Of a DNA stretch of 64,000 bases, positions 28,271 to 36,467 are shown piece after piece; position 1 is the first letter of the stretch; the number at the start of each line of letters is the position of its first letter. The position numbers were made by a program, and so were the translations under genes. The notes beneath the pieces were generated by a model that did no database searches, was not told the DNA's origin, and saw only the letters and a program-made list of their open reading frames with translations. This DNA is from Leptospira semungkisensis (GTDB lineage: Bacteria; Spirochaetota; Leptospiria; Leptospirales; Leptospiraceae): the NCBI RefSeq assembly GCF_004770055.1, contig NZ_RQEP01000005.1, forward strand, positions 372,001 to 436,000, given 5' to 3'.

Positions 28271-28795
28271 TTATTGGTACATTAATTTGATCAGTGCTAA
28301 ATAGATAGGAAAGACTGCGCCGAACACTCCGGCAATGATCCATTTGGTTTGGTTGTTGATCGACTTATGGATTTCAGCGAGTTCTTTATATACTTCCGTA
28401 AATTGCTCTTGGATCTTTGCAAATCCTGCATGCATTTCTGCCTTAAGCTCTGCGATCGCAATCCATACCCTTTTGAATTCCTCTTTTACTTCGAGCTTAA
28501 AGTCGGTTAATTCCTGGCGGAGTTTTCCTACTTCGTTTTGGAGTTCTTGTTTTATTTCTAACTTGAAATCCGCCATTTCGCCTCGAAGTTTTGCAACTTC
28601 GTCCCGTAGCTCCAAACGAAGCTGTCCGGTTTCCTCAACGAGCCTTCTTTCGAATCTTTCTGAGATTGTTTCTTCCATAAATTTCCTGCCTCCTGTTTGG
28701 GTTTGGTTCAACAAGCCGACTAAGGCTTCCGTTCCTGCTTCTCCCAGGCTATCCCTTAATTCCTTCGGAACGACGAATATTTCCTTTGGTCGCAT
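28271..28795 (-). CDS. Coiled-coil protein with C-terminal membrane anchor
   Basis: The 174-residue protein starts MRPKEIFVVPKELRDSLGEA. It continues as a long heptad-type coiled coil (about 45-145; LRLELRDEVAKLRGEMADFK, LRQELTDFKLEVKEEFK) and ends in one membrane helix (WIIAGVFGAVFPIYLALIKL). The pattern is like DUF1640/CCDC90-type proteins and a Leptospira family seen in several copies per genome. GGAAGGT lies 6 bases before ATG 28795, so this start is preferred to the ATG 10 codons upstream. Role unknown. Confidence 0.72.
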   Translation of the reverse strand: MRPKEIFVVPKELRDSLGEAGTEALVGLLNQTQTGGRKFMEETISERFERRLVEETGQLRLELRDEVAKLRGEMADFKLEIKQELQNEVGKLRQELTDFKLEVKEEFKRVWIAIAELKAEMHAGFAKIQEQFTEVYKELAEIHKSINNQTKWIIAGVFGAVFPIYLALIKLMYQ

Positions 28796-28911
28796 AACGC
28801 TACCTTCCGTTTTAAGGTCTTTCAAGCTTTTCGCTCTAACAGCGCGGGTCCGTAATAGGAAAAGTGGTTCTCATTTTTGGGGATTTCCTAAGTAGCAAGG
28901 AGGAAATGTCA

Positions 28912-28962
28912 TTCCGAAACAAAACAAACTGATCTATTCCGGAATCTGTATATAAATTCCGG
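28912..28962. repeat. Three ATTCCG direct repeats upstream of the monooxygenase gene
   Basis: ATTCCG occurs at 28912, 28936 and 28956. The middle copy is part of a perfect palindrome, ATTCCGGAAT (28936-28945). They lie 110-160 bases before the monooxygenase ATG, a likely place for operator sites. No regulator gene is adjacent. This is pattern evidence only. Confidence 0.35.
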
Positions 28963-29068
28963 TCGTAAATCCTAAGATCGGACGATTGTAATTTCGAAAC
29001 CGGTTATCCTCTTTCTCGAACGAACCCCGAAAGAAATTCGGATAAGATCTTTAGAGGAGAGAATCAGA

Positions 29069-30646
29069 ATGGCAGCTCAGACATTAGAAAGACCGAGCAC
29101 GAACCAAACAGCACATGCAGAAAAAGTTTTAGATGCGCTCATTATTGGGACCGGCTTTGCAGGACTCTGCATGGGAATCCGCTTAAAACAGGCGGGAATC
29201 AACTCGTTCGTCATTTTAGAAAAAGGGAATGGAGTCGGAGGAACCTGGAGAGATAATACATATCCGGGAGCAGCTTGCGATGTACAATCACATCTATATT
29301 CCTTCTCCTTCGCACCCAAATCAAATTGGTCTAGATTATTCGGGCCACAAAAAGAGATCTTGGATTACATGAACGATTGCACAGATCGTTTTGGGATTCG
29401 ATCCCATATTCATACGAATGTGGAAGTAAATGGAGCCCGCTTCAATGAAAAGTTAGGGATCTGGGAGATCAGCACAGCAAACGGAGAAGTGTATAAAGCG
29501 AAAGCGGTTGTTAGCGGAACCGGGGGCTTAAGTCGCCCTGTACTTCCGAATATTAAAGGGATCAATACATTCAAAGGAGCTAAATTCCACTCTGCAAAAT
29601 GGGATCATAACTATAACTTAGAAGGAAAAACTGTAGCTGTGATCGGAACCGGAGCAAGTGCGATTCAGATCGTCCCTACTATCGCTCCAGTTGTAGGTAA
29701 GTTAAAACTATTTCAAAGAACTCCTCCTTGGATCATTCCAAAACCGGATGCTCAGATCGGAGGTTCGATCAAGGGAATCTTTAAGTTCATTCCTCCTCTT
29801 CGTTGGTTATTTAGAAAGGCAATCTATTGGATAAACGAGATCGGAGTGATCGCATTCGCAATCAATCCGAAGCTAATGAAGATCATTGAGAAATTTGCGA
29901 AGAACTTCATTGCTAAAAGCATTCCGAATCCTGAATTAAGAGAGAAGTTGACTCCGAACTATACTATCGGTTGCAAACGGATCCTTCTTTCCAACGACTA
30001 CTATCCTGCTTTGAACAGAGAGAATGTGGAACTAGTCACCGACGGGATCGAAGAGATTACCTCGGCCGGCGTCAAGACCAAGGACGGAAAAGAACACAAA
30101 GTAGATGCGATTATCTTTGCCACAGGTTTCCAAGCGGCAGAAGCAGTTTCCCCTTTCGAGATTCGCGGAAGAAACGGCCAATTACTTGCGGACGTTTGGG
30201 AAGATGGAGCGGAAGCTTATCTAGGAACCACCATCTCAGGTTTTCCGAATCTATTCATGATCGTAGGACCGAATACCGGTTTGGGTCATAGCTCCATGAT
30301 CCTTATGATCGAATCCCAAGTGCAATACACTCTGCAAGGAATTCGTTATCTTCGGAAGAAGAATATGAAATTCATCGACGTTCGCAAGGATGTGCAGGAC
30401 CACTTCAACGCAGAAATCCAAGATCGCCTGAGTCGTTCGGTTTGGACTACGGGAGGTTGTGTGAGCTGGTACAATACAAGCTCTGGAAGGAATACGACTC
30501 TTTGGCCCGGGTTCACATTCGAATTCAAGGCAAGGACATTCTTCTTGCGTCCTAGAGACTATGAGTTTGTTCGTATCGATGGAAAGGAAAAGAAGCCAGG
30601 CTTAGGCTCCAGATTTTCTATGGCTCTAAATGCAACCTTCGGCTGA
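29069..30646 (+). CDS. Flavin-containing Baeyer-Villiger-type monooxygenase
   Basis: The 525-residue protein has two Rossmann motifs, IIGTGFAGLCMGIRL for FAD and VIGTGASAIQIVP for NADPH. Between them is FKGAKFHSAKW, an exact match to the Baeyer-Villiger fingerprint FxGxxxHxxxW. GGTWRDNTYPGAACDVQSH and ATGFQ also fit. It would insert oxygen into a ketone or oxidise a related substrate. The real substrate is unknown. AGAGGAGAG precedes the ATG. It is convergent with tlyA, 7 bases apart. Confidence 0.92.
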   Translation: MAAQTLERPSTNQTAHAEKVLDALIIGTGFAGLCMGIRLKQAGINSFVILEKGNGVGGTWRDNTYPGAACDVQSHLYSFSFAPKSNWSRLFGPQKEILDYMNDCTDRFGIRSHIHTNVEVNGARFNEKLGIWEISTANGEVYKAKAVVSGTGGLSRPVLPNIKGINTFKGAKFHSAKWDHNYNLEGKTVAVIGTGASAIQIVPTIAPVVGKLKLFQRTPPWIIPKPDAQIGGSIKGIFKFIPPLRWLFRKAIYWINEIGVIAFAINPKLMKIIEKFAKNFIAKSIPNPELREKLTPNYTIGCKRILLSNDYYPALNRENVELVTDGIEEITSAGVKTKDGKEHKVDAIIFATGFQAAEAVSPFEIRGRNGQLLADVWEDGAEAYLGTTISGFPNLFMIVGPNTGLGHSSMILMIESQVQYTLQGIRYLRKKNMKFIDVRKDVQDHFNAEIQDRLSRSVWTTGGCVSWYNTSSGRNTTLWPGFTFEFKARTFFLRPRDYEFVRIDGKEKKPGLGSRFSMALNATFG

Positions 30647-30653
30647 AAAGGAT

Positions 30654-31436
30654 CTATAGAGTCCAATATACCAAAATTTCCCGATTGCCGTCTCTCCCGG
30701 TGATCGGGGATTCCCCTACTCCTACGAATTTGCCGCCGATATGCTTTCTCAAAAACCGGATAAAAGAACGAAGTATTTGAGAACGAACATAAGGATTTTT
30801 TAATACTCCTTTGTCCAGATATCTGGGCTCCGCCTCAAACTGGGGCTTGAATAGACTCACTACTTTCCAATGGATAGTAGGCCTTTCTTGTTTGAGTCTA
30901 GCAATGGTAGGAAGAACAGTTTCGAGAGAAATAAAACTCAGATCTATGACCAAGAAGATCTCATTCGGAAATTGCTTCTCCGATTTCTGGGACCAAAGTT
31001 CGTTTAAGAGCTTCCAACTTGTATCCTTGATATGAAAGCGATCTCTTACGATTACCTTAGGATTCATCGCAACCTTGGATGCCATCTGACCGTAGCCTAC
31101 ATCGAAGGCAAAAACGAATTCGGCTCCTTCTTCCAATAGGACTTGGGTGAAACCTCCTGTGGAAGCCCCCCAGTCTAAACAGAGTTTTCCTTTGATATCA
31201 AGGCTCCATTTTTCGATCGCGGATTTGAGTTTATAAGCTCCACGGCTTACATATTTGGGAATGATATCTCGGATTCGAATCTCTGCAGATTCTTGAAAGG
31301 AAAGACCTGCCTTATCCACCATTCTGTCATTCACTAGAACGGAACCGGATAAGATCAGACTGCGAGCCTTGGAAATATCTTCCGCTAGGCCTTTCTTTAG
31401 CAGTAATTCATCTAGCCTAATTTTTTCTTTTGCCAA
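30654..31436 (-). CDS. tlyA: TlyA-family rRNA 2'-O-methyltransferase / hemolysin-like protein
   Basis: The 260-residue protein joins an S4 RNA-binding domain ([32 protein letters not shown]) to an FtsJ-type SAM methyltransferase domain (LCLDWGASTGGFTQVLLEEG, VFAFDVGYGQM, VIDLSFISLE). TlyA proteins methylate 16S/23S rRNA riboses. The 'hemolysin' label is historical. I chose TTG 31436 because it gives the normal family N terminus. ATG 31496 has an AGGAT upstream but would overlap the prenyl synthase gene by 80 bases. Confidence 0.88.
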   Translation of the reverse strand: MAKEKIRLDELLLKKGLAEDISKARSLILSGSVLVNDRMVDKAGLSFQESAEIRIRDIIPKYVSRGAYKLKSAIEKWSLDIKGKLCLDWGASTGGFTQVLLEEGAEFVFAFDVGYGQMASKVAMNPKVIVRDRFHIKDTSWKLLNELWSQKSEKQFPNEIFLVIDLSFISLETVLPTIARLKQERPTIHWKVVSLFKPQFEAEPRYLDKGVLKNPYVRSQILRSFIRFLRKHIGGKFVGVGESPITGRDGNREILVYWTL

Positions 31437-32352
31437 TGTTCGCAGGTAAGGAAACGAAGAAGTCCGAGAATTCGGAGGAATCGCGAGAGGTTCCATCTAT
31501 TTCGGATCCTAAGGTTTCAAGCTCGGAGACTAACGTAAGCACCATCTGTTTGCAAGCATCCATTCCGTAAAGAGATGGATACGTGATTTTTCCCGACTTT
31601 CCATCCTTGCCAGGAGTCTTTCCCAAATCTTCTTTTGTTCCTTCAATATCTAGAATATCATCTGTGATCTGAAATAATAAGCCTAATTTGGTCCCGTATT
31701 CTTGGATTATTTTACTTCTGGATTGAAAGTCGGATCTCAAACGATTTCCCATTAAGAAAGAAGCACCGATCAAAGCTCCTGTTTTCATTCTGTGAGTCTT
31801 AACGAGTAACTCTTCTTTGCTTCCTACTAAAGAACTTGGATTTCTCTCCAAGAGAAGATCATACATTTGCCCCGATACCATTCCGGGAGCTCCGGCACCT
31901 TCTGCTAAAAGTAAAAGTAGATCTCTATGTAAATTCGGATCGGAAGATTCAATTTTAGACAACCAACCGAATGCGTAGGCTTGCAATGCATCCCCAGCAA
32001 GAATTGCAGTGGCTTCGGAAAATTGTTTGTGAAGAGAAGGTTTGCCTCTTCTGAAATCATCATCATCCATGCTAGGCAAATCATCATGGATCAAACTATA
32101 TGTATGAATGAATTCGAGCGCGGCCCCAATAGCTAAAGAGTCTTCATTGATTTTTCCGTAAGAGGCAAAGACTAGGATCGGTCTTAATCTTTTTCCTCCA
32201 GCTCTTAAGCTGTACTCCATTGCATCTGCGAGTTCCGTTGCAGAATCTTTTTTGAACTGAGGATATGCATCCTTCTCCAGATATTCTTCGAAACGTTCTT
32301 TGGATCGTTTCAATTGAGAAGAAAGTTCCGACACTTGGGTTTGGTTCGTCAT
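31417..32352 (-). CDS. ispA: Polyprenyl (farnesyl/geranyl) diphosphate synthase
   Basis: The 311-residue protein is a trans-isoprenyl diphosphate synthase. It has [10 protein letters not shown], the first Asp-rich motif [25 protein letters not shown], and the second Asp-rich motif [12 protein letters not shown] followed by [10 protein letters not shown]. It would build C15 or C20 prenyl diphosphates for quinones and undecaprenyl carriers. Chain length cannot be told by eye. It overlaps the upstream oxidoreductase by 4 bases and the tlyA start by 20, forming a three-gene operon. Confidence 0.9.
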   Translation of the reverse strand: MTNQTQVSELSSQLKRSKERFEEYLEKDAYPQFKKDSATELADAMEYSLRAGGKRLRPILVFASYGKINEDSLAIGAALEFIHTYSLIHDDLPSMDDDDFRRGKPSLHKQFSEATAILAGDALQAYAFGWLSKIESSDPNLHRDLLLLLAEGAGAPGMVSGQMYDLLLERNPSSLVGSKEELLVKTHRMKTGALIGASFLMGNRLRSDFQSRSKIIQEYGTKLGLLFQITDDILDIEGTKEDLGKTPGKDGKSGKITYPSLYGMDACKQMVLTLVSELETLGSEIDGTSRDSSEFSDFFVSLPANIGKRKN

Positions 32353-33377
32353 TTGACAGGATCGACTGTGATCACAACTTTCCCGGTAGTATTTCCAGTT
32401 TGAAAATGCCGAACTGCATCGGGAAGATCCACGAAAGGATATACGGAACCAATATGAGGAGGATCCAAATTGAGTTTTAGTAAACCTTTCAGATGGGTAG
32501 TTAATTCTTCTACTTTTTCATAAAGCCAGATCAAATTAAATCCGAGCACTGCCTTATTATCGGATACGATTTCTAGAGTGTCCACTTTAGGACGAGTCAG
32601 ATAACGCCAAGCGAGAGTGAGCCAATTGACTCGATCGCCTTGGCTCATGAAAGAAGCGGATCCATAGACCACCATTCTTCCCATAGGAGCCAGAGTTTCG
32701 TAGCTAGCCTTGAAGATCTTGCCGCCAATACATTCCAAGACCAAATGCAATTCTCTTCCACCCAAAGCTGATTTTAATTCTTCGGGAAAACGAGAAGAGC
32801 GAATGATCCAAGCATCGTATCCTTCCTTCTCCAAGAGAGAGATTTTAGAATGATTTCCTACTGTTCCGAGAGTCCAGGCTCCGAATTTCTTTGCGATCCG
32901 ATTCGCATAGATCCCCACTCCACCGGCAGCACTATGAATAAGAACGTTCTGGCCCTTCTTCAGATCACCTAAAGGTAAAAGAGCATAATACGCAGTCAGA
33001 CCTTGCACCAGAAAACCGGCGCCTTGCTCATAACTCCATTTAGAAGGAAGCGGAAAAACATATCTAGAATCTATATTAAGATAATCTGTGTACGCGCCAA
33101 AGCGAGTGACTCCCATGATCTTATCGTTCTTACGAAAGTTTTTCACCTTCTTGCCGACAGCAATGATCCTGCCTGAATATTCCAAACCAGGAATGAAAGA
33201 ACCTTTGGGAGTCGCGCTATACAACCCTTGTATGGCAAAAATATCGGCGAAATTCAATCCGATAGCTCGGATCTCTACTGTTACTTCATTGTCTTGAGGT
33301 GGGGGAAGTTCCTCGTCTCTTCTTTCCAAGGAATCCAGGGAGCCTTTTGTATCGACTCGATAAACGGAGCGGATCAT
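32349..33377 (-). CDS. Zinc-type alcohol dehydrogenase-like / quinone oxidoreductase (MDR)
   Basis: The 342-residue protein is a medium-chain reductase of the quinone oxidoreductase/VAT-1 type. It shows [44 protein letters not shown], and the NADPH loop [18 protein letters not shown]. It lacks the structural zinc Cys cluster, as quinone reductases do. The substrate is unknown. It heads the operon with the prenyl synthase and tlyA. Confidence 0.87.
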   Translation of the reverse strand: MIRSVYRVDTKGSLDSLERRDEELPPPQDNEVTVEIRAIGLNFADIFAIQGLYSATPKGSFIPGLEYSGRIIAVGKKVKNFRKNDKIMGVTRFGAYTDYLNIDSRYVFPLPSKWSYEQGAGFLVQGLTAYYALLPLGDLKKGQNVLIHSAAGGVGIYANRIAKKFGAWTLGTVGNHSKISLLEKEGYDAWIIRSSRFPEELKSALGGRELHLVLECIGGKIFKASYETLAPMGRMVVYGSASFMSQGDRVNWLTLAWRYLTRPKVDTLEIVSDNKAVLGFNLIWLYEKVEELTTHLKGLLKLNLDPPHIGSVYPFVDLPDAVRHFQTGNTTGKVVITVDPVK

Positions 33378-33469
33378 GAGGGCATTTTGCTTCTTCTTTT
33401 CCCATCCTTAAAGAAAAAAACTTTCCCTTTCGGAATTCTTTAATCTGCAAAAGAAGATTAGAAGCCAAA

Positions 33470-33491
33470 GACGGGAAGTCTCCTTCCCGTC
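33470..33491 (-). terminator. Hairpin after the dienelactone hydrolase gene
   Basis: A perfect 9-bp stem (GACGGGAAG and CTTCCCGTC) closes on a TCTC loop 11 bases after the minus-strand stop. In the minus direction only TTTGGCTTC follows, so it is a weak intrinsic terminator. Confidence 0.55.
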
Positions 33492-33501
33492 CTGTTATAA
33501 T

Positions 33502-34284
33502 TTATTTAGGGAAGATCTCTTTTAGGAAATTCTTCAGCTCAGCCCAAGAACGTTTGTCTGCCTTTTCATTGTATGCAGCGCCTTTAGAGTTATCATTTCC
33601 CGCTTCCTTGATTGTGAAGGAATGGACTGCTCCTCCATAAGAAACGAATTGCCAGTCTACTCCGGCCTTTCTCATTTCCTCTTGAAAGCCTGCGACTTCG
33701 TCAGCCTTAACGAAAGGATCATCCGCGCCGTGAAGAGCCAAGACCTTTCCTTTAATATTCTTTGCGTCGTCAGGCGTATAAGCAGAGAGTCCTCCATGAA
33801 AACTAATGGTTCCCTTCAAAGGTGCTCCGCTTCTTGCGAGTTCTAATGCTGTTGTTCCGCCAAAGCAGTATCCTAAAACGGCAAGATTTTCTTGGTCCAC
33901 GCCTTTTTGAGATTTCAATGCGTCTAACGCAGCCTGCGCTCTCGCTCTTAATAATTTACGATCTCCTTCTCGAAAGGTTCCTGCCAACTTGGAAGCTTCT
34001 TGCATACTTTTAGGACGGTTGCCTTTTCCGTAGATATCAGCCGCAAAAGCTACATATCCGAGTGCAGCCAATTGCTCTGCTCTCATCTTAGTATTTTCTC
34101 CGAGACCCATCCAATCATGAACAAGAATGATACCAGGTGCGTTTTTTGCTCCTTCCGGATAGGCAACAAAACCTTCTAACGCAGTATCACCTTGTTTATA
34201 ATCTACAACCTGGGTTTTTACTTTCGCAGATAAAGAGCCTGTAGCAAAAATACAAACGACTAATAACCAAACGATACGATTCAT
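33502..34284 (-). CDS. Exported dienelactone hydrolase-family protein
   Basis: The 260-residue alpha/beta hydrolase has a signal peptide (IVWLLVVCIFATGSLSA). The catalytic triad is typical of dienelactone hydrolases: Cys140 in LGYCFGG, Asp188/189 in HGADDPF, and His221 in VHSFTI. The presumed location is the periplasm. The substrate is unknown; carboxymethylenebutenolide is the family's classical one. It is not linked to catechol-degradation genes, so a general esterase role is more likely. Confidence 0.87.
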   Translation of the reverse strand: MNRIVWLLVVCIFATGSLSAKVKTQVVDYKQGDTALEGFVAYPEGAKNAPGIILVHDWMGLGENTKMRAEQLAALGYVAFAADIYGKGNRPKSMQEASKLAGTFREGDRKLLRARAQAALDALKSQKGVDQENLAVLGYCFGGTTALELARSGAPLKGTISFHGGLSAYTPDDAKNIKGKVLALHGADDPFVKADEVAGFQEEMRKAGVDWQFVSYGGAVHSFTIKEAGNDNSKGAAYNEKADKRSWAELKNFLKEIFPK

Positions 34285-34434
34285 AATAATAATCCGTTAA
34301 ACTCCCGTTTTGAATTGGAAATACATGAATGGATAGAATGAATTTGTCACCGAAAAAAATACAAGTTCAGAAATCTTTTCCGGCAAGCTTGGCAGGAATT
34401 CTGAAACGATCCGAGAAATCGGATTAGATTGTAG

Positions 34435-35658
34435 TTAAAAATAAATCACTCGAAGATCAATCCCGCCGTGAGTGATATGGATGGTCTCCAATTTATTTCC
34501 GATCCCTTTTTGGAAAGAAGACCAAGATTCTTCGTCAGGACAAAGAATAAAGCCTGAGATATCTGAAGAGAGTGCCCACCATTCCTTTAATTTTTCGGCG
34601 ATATGTCTGTATAGACCTGCATTCGATCCGTTCTTTATCCGGAGACCGTATGGAGGATTGAAAGGCATCCAAATTTTGCCGGGACTTCCCATAGAATTCC
34701 AAACTTCCTTAGGAGATAAAGAGAAAAAGTCACCAAGTTCTCCGCTCATCATTAGTTTGGTTCCTGTTCCCAGAGACTTTATAAATTTCTGATATTGAGT
34801 GCTTCTTTCTTCTAGATAAGAGCAAACATCCTCTTCTGAATCATTCCACCAGATTCTCAGATTTAAATCGGATCTACTTTCGGTAAGTCTCTTCTTCAAA
34901 AATTCCCAAGTAGGGGCGGGAAATTCTTCGAGGTCTTGGAATAAGTATCTTCTGTCGTAGTGTGGAAAACTGAGGCCGTTCAGTAGAGCAACCGATTCCC
35001 AAATAAATGTGCCGGAGCCTGCAAAGGGCACAAAGACCGCATCCGGATTTGGACTCTTCTTCTCCAAGAGAGAAAGAAGAAAGGAAGCACTGTCTTCTCT
35101 CATAGGAGCCGACTTAGAGAGAGGAGAAAAATTTCCTCTCTTGAACAAAGGTTCTCCTGCAAGACTTAAGGAAAGAATAAGATCTTCTCCTATAGCAAGT
35201 GCGTTCAATTCAGTTTGCATCCCGTCTTCTGAAGAAGTTGTCGAATACAAATCTTCCCAGAGAGATTGCAGATCTTCTCGAGAAGTCTCGGCTCTTCCTC
35301 GAATCTGAGGATGAAAGCGGACTTCCCAATTTTTCGGAAGAAGTTTAGAAGCCCTGATCTGTTCGAGCAAATCTTCGAAGGAAAATTCACCATCTAAATA
35401 AAATTTTCCGAGATTGAGACGAAAATCGCGAACCCAGGGAATCCTAGCCAAGACTTCTAAAGCCTGACGAAAATTCGTTTTTTCTAATATGAATTTTTCA
35501 GGAAAGACCTTGAACTCGGGAACATGAGTCCTAGGCAAGAATGGTTCGGAAAGGATGGATCTCAAAAGAGATTCCGTTTCTTTGGCGCTTCCTGGAGGAA
35601 GTAGGAACTCCCATCTGCGAGGCTGTCCCGCCTTAAACCTAGAGATTTTCCAATCCAT
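34435..35658 (-). CDS. Class I SAM-dependent RNA methyltransferase (THUMP/RlmL-like)
   Basis: The 407-residue protein has an N-terminal region (about 1-160) of the type that carries THUMP domains. The C-terminal methyltransferase has VPFAGSGTFIWESVALL and the catalytic FNPPYGLRI, matching the N2-guanine/N6-adenine RNA methyltransferases RlmL and TrmN. The target base is unknown. ATG 35658 gives the chosen start. A TTG 11 codons upstream (35691) with GAAGG before it is also possible. Confidence 0.82.
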   Translation of the reverse strand: MDWKISRFKAGQPRRWEFLLPPGSAKETESLLRSILSEPFLPRTHVPEFKVFPEKFILEKTNFRQALEVLARIPWVRDFRLNLGKFYLDGEFSFEDLLEQIRASKLLPKNWEVRFHPQIRGRAETSREDLQSLWEDLYSTTSSEDGMQTELNALAIGEDLILSLSLAGEPLFKRGNFSPLSKSAPMREDSASFLLSLLEKKSPNPDAVFVPFAGSGTFIWESVALLNGLSFPHYDRRYLFQDLEEFPAPTWEFLKKRLTESRSDLNLRIWWNDSEEDVCSYLEERSTQYQKFIKSLGTGTKLMMSGELGDFFSLSPKEVWNSMGSPGKIWMPFNPPYGLRIKNGSNAGLYRHIAEKLKEWWALSSDISGFILCPDEESWSSFQKGIGNKLETIHITHGGIDLRVIYF

Positions 35659-35716
35659 AGGGATAGAGTTCGGGACAGAACTTTCTCGCAAAGGGAAAAA
35701 GTCGCCTTCGTCCGGC

Positions 35717-36223
35717 TTATTTTGCGATTAGAGCGGCAACTCCTGCTTTTGCGACCTGCCCATCCTGAAAAGACTGAGCGCCCGAAACTCCGATCGCTCC
35801 GATGATCTTACCGTCGAGCACGATCAATTCTCCCCCTTCTAATGGAAATACTCCCGGAACTGCTAAAAGTCTAAGGCCGATCCCACCCTTCTCCACCGCT
35901 TCTTCCATAGATCTGGTAGGTCTCTTGAAATTATTTGCAGTAGCAGCCTTTCCTCTCGCAATCTCTACTGTTCCGATATTCGCGTTATCCATTCTTTGCA
36001 AAAGGACCAGATTTCCTCCGGAGTCCACGATGGCGATCGTCATGAGCCATTGATTCTTCTTGGCCTCGGCTTCCGCAGCGGCTAATACTTTCTTCGCTTG
36101 CTCAAGAGAGATCACTGGGCCGTAGGTCAAAGTCTGAGCCTGGGCTGAGTAACTTATTCCCAAGAACAAAATGACGGATAAAAATCGTTTCAAAGATCTG
36201 AAGTTTTGGTTTAGCGTATTCAC
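35717..36223 (-). CDS. Exported GlcG/HbpS-family protein
   Basis: The 168-residue protein has a signal peptide (FLSVILFLGISYSAQA). The single GlcG/HbpS (DUF336) domain shows EQAKKVLAAAEAEAKKN, WLMTIAIVDSGGNLVLLQRM, ARGKAATANNFKRP, and the C-terminal GAIGVSGAQSFQDGQVAKAG. Family members bind haem or act as sensors or chaperones; the exact role is unknown. The start is GTG with AAGGAG 7 bases upstream. A 10-bp hairpin lies directly before the Shine-Dalgarno. Confidence 0.85.
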   Translation of the reverse strand: MNTLNQNFRSLKRFLSVILFLGISYSAQAQTLTYGPVISLEQAKKVLAAAEAEAKKNQWLMTIAIVDSGGNLVLLQRMDNANIGTVEIARGKAATANNFKRPTRSMEEAVEKGGIGLRLLAVPGVFPLEGGELIVLDGKIIGAIGVSGAQSFQDGQVAKAGVAALIAK

Positions 36224-36246
36224 TAGGATTCTCCTTAAATAAATAT

Positions 36247-36273
36247 GGCTCTTCTACAAAACATAGAAGAGCC
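36247..36273. repeat. 10-bp perfect inverted repeat before the GlcG/HbpS gene
   Basis: GGCTCTTCTA (36247-36256) pairs with TAGAAGAGCC (36264-36273) across a 7-base loop. In the minus direction ATATTTATTTAAGGAG follows, so it may end transcription from the ceramidase gene or control the next gene, whose Shine-Dalgarno is only a few bases away. Confidence 0.55.
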
Positions 36274-36413
36274 GTTCTTAGTTTGGTATGGATTTTTGTC
36301 TTGGGCCGATACGGTGAATGCAAGACGAACTGAGGTGGGACGATAGGCGAAAGATCGTTATCGTATCAATAGGAATCGTCGAAAAGTGCTTTCGACAACT
36401 CCTTTGAATATCT

Positions 36414-36454
36414 CTCTTCCAAACTCTCTGTCAACTAAAAAGAGTTTGGAAGAG
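36414..36454. repeat. 13-bp perfect inverted repeat after the ceramidase gene
   Basis: CTCTTCCAAACTC (36414-36426) pairs perfectly with GAGTTTGGAAGAG (36442-36454). It begins 14 bases after the ceramidase stop. It has no T run in either direction, so if it ends transcription it is not a standard intrinsic terminator. It may protect the mRNA 3' end. Confidence 0.6.
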
Positions 36455-36467
36455 AATTAAGAACCGA

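Noticed and set aside
28335..28895. 186-residue plus-strand open frame
   Set aside because: It is the antisense of the coiled-coil gene; Ser-rich composition reflects the complementary codons.
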